A stretch of DNA of 64,000 bases from the NCBI GenBank assembly GCA_046598395.1, contig JBKJIQ010000011.1, positions 45,363 to 109,362 of the forward strand, written 5' to 3'. Origin of the DNA: JAENVU01 sp046598395. GTDB taxonomy: Bacteria; Actinomycetota; Acidimicrobiia; IMCC26256; JAENVU01. Under the pieces are notes generated by a model. That model was not told where the DNA came from. It saw only the letters and a list, made by a program, of their open reading frames with translations, and did no database searches. A program made the position numbers and the translations under genes. Positions 59,404-64,000 of this stretch are shown piece after piece. The first letter of the stretch is position 1. Each line of letters starts with the position of its first letter.

Positions 59404-59499
59404 AGCTTCGGTGGCGGCGAGCGGTTCGAATGGCGCTCGGTTCGCCAACGCCTACAATCCGGACCTTCCGGACGTTGGTTCGGGCCTTGGGGGGTTGCG

Positions 59500-60789
59500 G
59501 TGACGGTCAAACGAATCACGGTGGTGGTGCTGTTGGCACTCATCGGAGCGGGATGTCACTGGTTGGATCCTCGCCCGGGGTTCGGCCCGGTGCTCCAGGT
59601 TCGGGTTGGTCCTCCGGGTGCGGGTGGGGCCCGAGGCGTCGATGTGATCGCGGCCGACCTGCCCGATGGCACCGCGGCAACCACGTCGGTGCGCCTCGAT
59701 ACCAAGAACGGTCCGCTCGTGGCCACGGGTACCACGCTGCCGCTGCACTTCACCTTCGATGTGGGTCAAGCGGGGCCTGGGTTCCATTTCCTGTTCGTGC
59801 GCACTCGCGTGAGCAGTGAGGAGCGGCGCCGCGGGATCGGTTCGTTCTCCGGAGGGATTCGGTTGAACCAGATGCAGGCGCTGGGGACGCATAACAGCTA
59901 TCACACGTATCCGAAGCCGCCCATCGACGTGATCGAGTCGCTCCAATACTTCGAAGACCCGCTCGATGTGCAGCTCCAGGATCAGGGCGTGCGTCAGTTC
60001 GAGCTCGATGTGAACGTGACCAACGACGGCTCCGACTCGTTTGCCGTGGTGCACGTGCAGGGGATCGACGAAGGCACCACGTGCCGAGCGTTCATGGATT
60101 GTTTGACCACCATTCGCGACTGGTCGCAGGCGCATCCGCAACACGCGCCGATCGCGATCCTGCTCGAGTTGAAGGACAACGACTTCGCGTTGCCGAACCT
60201 CCCGTTCAGCAACTGGTTGGCGCCGGATCTGAACCGGCTCGACACTGCGATCCGCTCGGTGTTCGCCGAGAATGAAATGTTCACGCCCGACGATCTGCGC
60301 GGCGGCCACACCACACTGCCGGAAGCGATCGCAACCGACGGCTGGCCCGAGATCAATGCGGTACGCGGCCAGGTGATGTTCATGATGGACAACGGCGCGC
60401 CGTTCCGCGGCTGGTACCGCGACGGACACCCGGGGCTGAGAGGACGGGTAATCTTCACGAACGCGAATCCGGGCGACGACGATGCGGCATTCGTGAAGCG
60501 CAACAACGCCACCGGGTCGTTCGCCGATATCCAGTCGCTCATTGCCCAGGGTTACGTGATCCGCACGCGCACCGACGGCGACACCGTGGAGGCGCGGGTG
60601 AACGACACGAGCGTGCGCGATGCTGCGTTCGCCGGTGGTGCCACGTGGGTCAGTTCCGACTTCGTGGTGCCCGGCCGTGCGTTTGGCACGCCGTACGTGG
60701 TGGCGATTCCTGGTGGCATGCCGGCGCGCTGCAATCCGATCAACTCGCCGAGTTGGTGCACGTCGGACCTGGTTGAGGCGCTGCCATGA
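59500..60789 (+). CDS. Secreted phosphoinositide phospholipase C-like protein
   Basis: A 429-residue exported protein with a signal peptide (ITVVVLLALIGAGC, possibly lipidated at that Cys). LGTHNSYHTYPKPP and FELDVNVTNDG carry the His, Asn and acidic residues of the calcium-dependent PI-PLC TIM barrel; AILLELKDND and GQVMFMMDNG are later strands. It would cleave glycerophospho-linked head-groups outside the cell. GTG 59500 follows a G-rich Shine-Dalgarno. It is coupled to the next gene by ATGA. Confidence 0.82.
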   Translation: MTVKRITVVVLLALIGAGCHWLDPRPGFGPVLQVRVGPPGAGGARGVDVIAADLPDGTAATTSVRLDTKNGPLVATGTTLPLHFTFDVGQAGPGFHFLFVRTRVSSEERRRGIGSFSGGIRLNQMQALGTHNSYHTYPKPPIDVIESLQYFEDPLDVQLQDQGVRQFELDVNVTNDGSDSFAVVHVQGIDEGTTCRAFMDCLTTIRDWSQAHPQHAPIAILLELKDNDFALPNLPFSNWLAPDLNRLDTAIRSVFAENEMFTPDDLRGGHTTLPEAIATDGWPEINAVRGQVMFMMDNGAPFRGWYRDGHPGLRGRVIFTNANPGDDDAAFVKRNNATGSFADIQSLIAQGYVIRTRTDGDTVEARVNDTSVRDAAFAGGATWVSSDFVVPGRAFGTPYVVAIPGGMPARCNPINSPSWCTSDLVEALP

Positions 60790-62837
60790 AGGCCAGCGCT
60801 CGCCGCGGGTTGATCGGTCTGGCGATCGCGGCCATCGCCTGCGCTGGTGTGGTGGTCCCGGCCGGAGCCGCACGACGCGTCGAGACGCTCCGCTCGGCGG
60901 GCCGTTCGCCGGTCAGCCTGGGTGCGGTTGGCGTTGATCCCGCCACCGAATCGCGCTGTGATCCGATCGGCGGACAGTGTCTGCTCCCGCTCCCGAACGA
61001 CCACTTCACCGTGGCCGACCCGTCGACGGAGACCGGCCGGCGCCTGGCGATTTCCTCGGACTCGATGCCCGCGAATGTGGCCGGAGTGCACGTCGACGTC
61101 ACCGACCAAAACCGCGCGGACGGGTGGAGCCCGGGCTCAACGATCTTGGCCGAGATCAAGGGCGTGGACGTGCGGCGGTCACGGATCCCGACGATCGCAG
61201 ATCCGTCCGAGTCGCTCGACGCCGACGCGCACATCGTTGTCCTCGACGCCACGACCGGCAAGCGCGTCCCGTTCTGGGCGGAGCTCGACGCGCAAGCCGA
61301 TTCCGGCGAGCAGCCGCTGTTGATGCTCCACCCGGCGCGCAACTTCCGCGACGGTCATCGCATCGTCGTTGGAATGCGCAAGCTGCGTGACGCGCGGGGT
61401 CACAAGATCGCGCCGTCAAATGCGTTCGCCGCGTATCGCGACGGGCAACGGACGACGGACCGCACGTTCGAAGCTCGCCGCCCGGCGATGGAGCAGATCT
61501 TTGCGGACCTGAAGCGCGCCGACGTGAAGCGGGGGAGCCTGCAACTCGCGTGGGACTTCACCGTCGCCAGCACCGAGAGCCTCACCGGCCGGTTGATCGC
61601 CATCCGTGACGACGCGTTTGGTGCGCTCGGCAGGTCCGCGCCGCAGTTCACGGTGGACACGGTCACCGACAATCTCAACGAGTTCTTCGCGCGCCGGATC
61701 GAAGGCACCGTCTCGATGCCGTTGTACCTCACCGATGGCGGTGCCCCTGGCGGCCGGCTCGTGCTCGACGCGCGCGGCGTGCCCCAGCGCCAGCGCGGGA
61801 CGTTCGTGGCGAAGTACATCTGCAATCTGCCCAAGACTGCGCTTCCCGGTCCGGCGCGGCTCGCGCTGTACGGGCATGGGCTGCTCGGGGATCGGTCCGA
61901 GGTGAACGGCAGTCTCACCAAGCGCATGGCCGTTGATCACAACATCGCCTACTGCGCGACGGACTGGTCCGGCATGGCCGAGGAAGACATCGGGAATGCG
62001 GCGGGGATCCTCCAGGACCTGTCGAAGTTCCCGTCGCTGTCGGACCGGTTGCAGCAGGGTCTGCTGGCGTTCCTGTACCTCGGACGCGTGATGGTGCACC
62101 CCGACGGGTTCTCCGCCAACGCCGCGTTCCAAGTGAACGGCCAACCCGCAATCGACCGGCGTCATCTCTATTACGACGGCAACAGCCAGGGCGCGATTCT
62201 CGGTGGCGCGCTCACGGCCGTGGCGCAGGATTTCACGCGGTCTGTGCTCGCGGAAGCGGGGATGAACTATTCGATCCTGCTCGACCGCAGCGTGGACTTC
62301 GACGACTACCTCGGCGTGATGCGACCGTCGTATCCGAAGCGGTACGACCGCGTCATCGGGCTCGAGATCGCGCAGCTGCTCTGGGACCGGGGCGAGACCG
62401 ACGGCTACGCGAACCACATCACCGAGCATCCGTTGCCGCACACGCCGAGGCATCGCGTGTTGCTGATCGGCGCGGTCGGTGACCATCAGGTCAGCGAGTT
62501 CAGTCTGCGCGTCGAGGCCGCGACGTTGGAAGCCGACGCGCACGTTCCCATCGCCGCGCGTGGCCGGATCGTGGATCGTCATCCCGACGCTTTCCTCGAT
62601 CCGATTCGCCGGTATCCGTTTCCCGGCTCGTCGTACTGGCTCTGGGACACCGGCTCGCCGTCGTCACCGGCGGAGAATCTGCCGCCGCGTGCCGGACACG
62701 ACCCGCACGACGACACGCCGAACATTCCCCGTGTTCGCGAGCTGAAGAGTGCGTTCTGGCAGCCGCACGGATCGGTCACCGACGTGTGCGACGGCGGTCC
62801 GTGCCAAGCACCGGTCCCTCCGGAGAACGCCGACTGA
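60786..62837 (+). CDS. Secreted lipase-like alpha/beta hydrolase
   Basis: A 683-residue exported protein with a signal peptide (GLIGLAIAAIACAGVVVPAG). The N-terminal 300 residues resemble the domain found before bacterial virulence-factor lipases (LLPLPNDHFTVADPST, then ADGWSPGSTILAEIKGVD). The catalytic domain has an oxyanion strand LALYGHGLLGDRSEV, a nucleophile elbow YDGNSQGAILGGAL (GxSxG with Ser) and candidate His in VGDHQVSEFS. Overlap with the PI-PLC-like gene suggests the two secreted enzymes attack the same lipid. Confidence 0.75.
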   Translation: MKASARRGLIGLAIAAIACAGVVVPAGAARRVETLRSAGRSPVSLGAVGVDPATESRCDPIGGQCLLPLPNDHFTVADPSTETGRRLAISSDSMPANVAGVHVDVTDQNRADGWSPGSTILAEIKGVDVRRSRIPTIADPSESLDADAHIVVLDATTGKRVPFWAELDAQADSGEQPLLMLHPARNFRDGHRIVVGMRKLRDARGHKIAPSNAFAAYRDGQRTTDRTFEARRPAMEQIFADLKRADVKRGSLQLAWDFTVASTESLTGRLIAIRDDAFGALGRSAPQFTVDTVTDNLNEFFARRIEGTVSMPLYLTDGGAPGGRLVLDARGVPQRQRGTFVAKYICNLPKTALPGPARLALYGHGLLGDRSEVNGSLTKRMAVDHNIAYCATDWSGMAEEDIGNAAGILQDLSKFPSLSDRLQQGLLAFLYLGRVMVHPDGFSANAAFQVNGQPAIDRRHLYYDGNSQGAILGGALTAVAQDFTRSVLAEAGMNYSILLDRSVDFDDYLGVMRPSYPKRYDRVIGLEIAQLLWDRGETDGYANHITEHPLPHTPRHRVLLIGAVGDHQVSEFSLRVEAATLEADAHVPIAARGRIVDRHPDAFLDPIRRYPFPGSSYWLWDTGSPSSPAENLPPRAGHDPHDDTPNIPRVRELKSAFWQPHGSVTDVCDGGPCQAPVPPENAD

Positions 62838-62891
62838 TCTGCGTTGCTCTCGTGACCCCGGACCGGTGTTTGCTACCCTCGCAGTTCCTTC

Positions 62892-62965
62892 GGGGGTGTA
62901 GCTCAGCCCGGTAGAGCGCTACGTTCGCAACGTAGAAGTCGTGGGTTCAAGTCCCATCACCTCCA
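62892..62965 (+). tRNA. tRNA-Ala (anticodon CGC)
   Basis: Acceptor GGGGGTG pairs with CACCTCC and includes the G3-U70 wobble that identifies alanine tRNAs. The D arm is GCTC...GAGC and the anticodon stem CTACG/CGTAG with loop TTCGCAA gives anticodon CGC. The T arm GTGGG-TTCAAGT-CCCAT is complete. No CCA is encoded. Its 3' half is a probable attachment site for the integrase that follows. Confidence 0.95.
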
Positions 62966-63022
62966 CTCCGTAAGTCCTGGTCAGAGGCTTAGAACTGCGA
63001 ACCGGCCGCCTGACCGGGCGCC

Positions 63023-63044
63023 ATTGGCAACCGATTGGCAACGG
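63023..63044 (+). repeat. Two direct 11-bp repeats before the integrase gene
   Basis: ATTGGCAACCG and ATTGGCAACGG lie side by side, differing at one base, between the tRNA and the integrase start. They could be arm-type integrase or excisionase binding sites. Confidence 0.55.
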
Positions 63045-63060
63045 ATTACGCTCCCAGGCC

Positions 63061-64000
63061 ATGCGGGGGCATCTCCGCAAGCGCGGTCCTTCCTGGCAGG
63101 TGCTGGTCGACGCTGGACGTGATCCCATTACGGGCAAGCGGCGCCAGGTCTCTCGCAACGTGCGCGGCACCAAGAAGCAGGCGGAGGAAGTCCTCGCCCG
63201 GATGCTGGTCGAAGCGGGTGTCGGCGAACACTCCGGCACCTCGAACGCGACGGTCTCCGAGCTGATCGAATCGTGGTTCGAGCTTGCGAAACCCGATCTC
63301 TCTCCCTCAACGGTCCAGACGACGCGATGGTTCACCGACCTCTATGTGCGTGACCGCATCGGCCGCGTCCCGCTCCGGCGCCTGACGGTCGCGAAGCTGG
63401 ATCGCTATTACGCCGAGCTTCGTCAAGGCGGAGGAGCGAACGGCAAGCCTCTCTCACCGCGCACAGTTCGGCGCGTTCACAACATCGTGCGGCGCGCGCT
63501 CGAGCAGGGGCTGCGGTGGGGTTCGATCGGAACCAACCCGGCTGCACACGCGTCCCCTCCGAAGCTGCAGCGGCGGGAGCCGACCCCGCCGACCCCGGAC
63601 GACGTACAGCGTCTGCTCGACGCCGCGGAGGCCGATGATCCGAATTTCGCGATGTTCCTGCGCGTTGCCGCCGCGACCGGCGCGCGTCGTGGCGAACTCT
63701 GCGGACTGCGATGGGCAGCGATCGACTTTGACCGTGGAGCGCTCGTCATCGACCGGAGCGTCGTGCGCGGTGACGACGGCAATGTCGAGAAGGACACGAA
63801 GACGAATCGGGCGCGTCGCATCGCGATCGACGCGGCCACGGTGGCGATGCTTCGTCAACACCACGAGCGCGCGGCCACGCGGGCACGCGAGTGCGGCGTG
63901 GCTCTCGCCGTTGACGCTTACGTGTTCTCGTACGAGCCGAACAGTACGAAGCCGTGGGCACCGTTGACCGTGTCGCAGCGGTTCGGTCGGCTGCGCGATC
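63061..64000 (+). CDS. Tyrosine recombinase/phage integrase (3' truncated by window)
   Basis: An open frame from ATG 63061 runs off the window after 313 codons. It starts MRGHLRKRGPSWQVLVDAGR, an AP2-like arm-binding domain, followed by a SAM-like core-binding domain (VSELIESWFELAKPDLSPST). The catalytic domain begins at about residue 190: first catalytic Arg in AAATGARRGELCGLRW and the hairpin Lys in EKDTKTNRARRIAID. The H-x-x-R and Tyr lie beyond the edge. Position next to tRNA-Ala indicates site-specific integration there. Confidence 0.9.
   Translation, partial: MRGHLRKRGPSWQVLVDAGRDPITGKRRQVSRNVRGTKKQAEEVLARMLVEAGVGEHSGTSNATVSELIESWFELAKPDLSPSTVQTTRWFTDLYVRDRIGRVPLRRLTVAKLDRYYAELRQGGGANGKPLSPRTVRRVHNIVRRALEQGLRWGSIGTNPAAHASPPKLQRREPTPPTPDDVQRLLDAAEADDPNFAMFLRVAAATGARRGELCGLRWAAIDFDRGALVIDRSVVRGDDGNVEKDTKTNRARRIAIDAATVAMLRQHHERAATRARECGVALAVDAYVFSYEPNSTKPWAPLTVSQRFGRLRD

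Larger units (their letters stand above)
62930..64000 (+). mobile_element. Probable left end of an element integrated at tRNA-Ala (extends past window)
   Basis: A tyrosine recombinase begins 95 bases after the tRNA 3' end, in the direction away from the tRNA, the usual layout for actinobacterial integrative elements and prophages. The attachment core would lie in the anticodon-to-T-arm part of the tRNA. The other end and its direct repeat are outside the window, so this is inferred from the arrangement. Confidence 0.5.

Overview
The window is high-GC DNA from an actinobacterium. CarD, a WhiB regulator, GpgS, an actinobacterial-type coproheme decarboxylase (HemQ), a WS/DGAT acyltransferase, SepX/GlpR-like and Glp/MoeA-like division genes, perfect CIRCE control of groEL and an IdeR-like iron box all point to Actinomycetota. 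An Acidimicrobiia-like lineage is my inference and is not proven by anything here. Almost all of it reads as chromosomal core. Only the right edge, a tRNA-Ala followed by a tyrosine recombinase, looks like the start of an integrated element.

Layout. 1-7.5 kb: end of a dienelactone hydrolase, a Crp/Fnr regulator, carD, a membrane PIN/TRAM protein, then the overlapping ispD-ispF pair, cysS-rlmB, tRNA-Thr and a LytR_C protein. 7.5-13 kb: a sugar-osmolyte block with otsB, otsA, treT, a glycerate kinase and gpgS. 13-15 kb: a SAM-I riboswitch, a threonine-synthase-like enzyme and a diglycine sulfur-carrier protein. Together these match the MetM/MetO homocysteine route known from Streptomyces, so this is probably a methionine operon. 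15-18.3 kb: an iron-uptake pair (efeU and an EfeO-like cupredoxin lipoprotein) behind an iron box, a DtxR-family repressor with MntR-like ligands, and an arylamine N-acetyltransferase.

18.3-31.3 kb: groEL under two CIRCE elements, hemQ overlapping a NIL-domain gene, a very large PAS/GAF/GGDEF/EAL protein, and the nitrogen operon amtB-glnK-glnD. 31.3-46.7 kb: mixed metabolism, including a NUDIX protein, a lipoprotein-WS/DGAT-amidase run, MBL and M20 hydrolases, PAC2, a decayed gene, paired fluoride channels behind an APH-family kinase, whiB with a terminator-like hairpin in its leader, LysR, VOC, and a PAP2/flippase pair. 46.8-53 kb: thioesterase, tldD-tldE, HAD, a CpaB-like protein, FmdB and plsY. 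53-59.4 kb: galU-moeA(glp-like), a surface protein, moaA-moaC, a SepX/GlpR-like membrane protein and a translin-family protein. 59.5-62.8 kb: two overlapping secreted lipid-hydrolase-like genes. 62.9 kb to the end: tRNA-Ala(CGC) and a partial integrase.

Two features recur across the window. Many gene pairs overlap by ATGA or GTGA. Short 13-15 bp tandem repeats sit at gene ends or just outside genes (carD, otsB/otsA, VOC, CpaB/FmdB, plsY). A second kind of small repeat is a roughly 40-bp hairpin element present at 341 and 4330, with compensating base changes in its stem.
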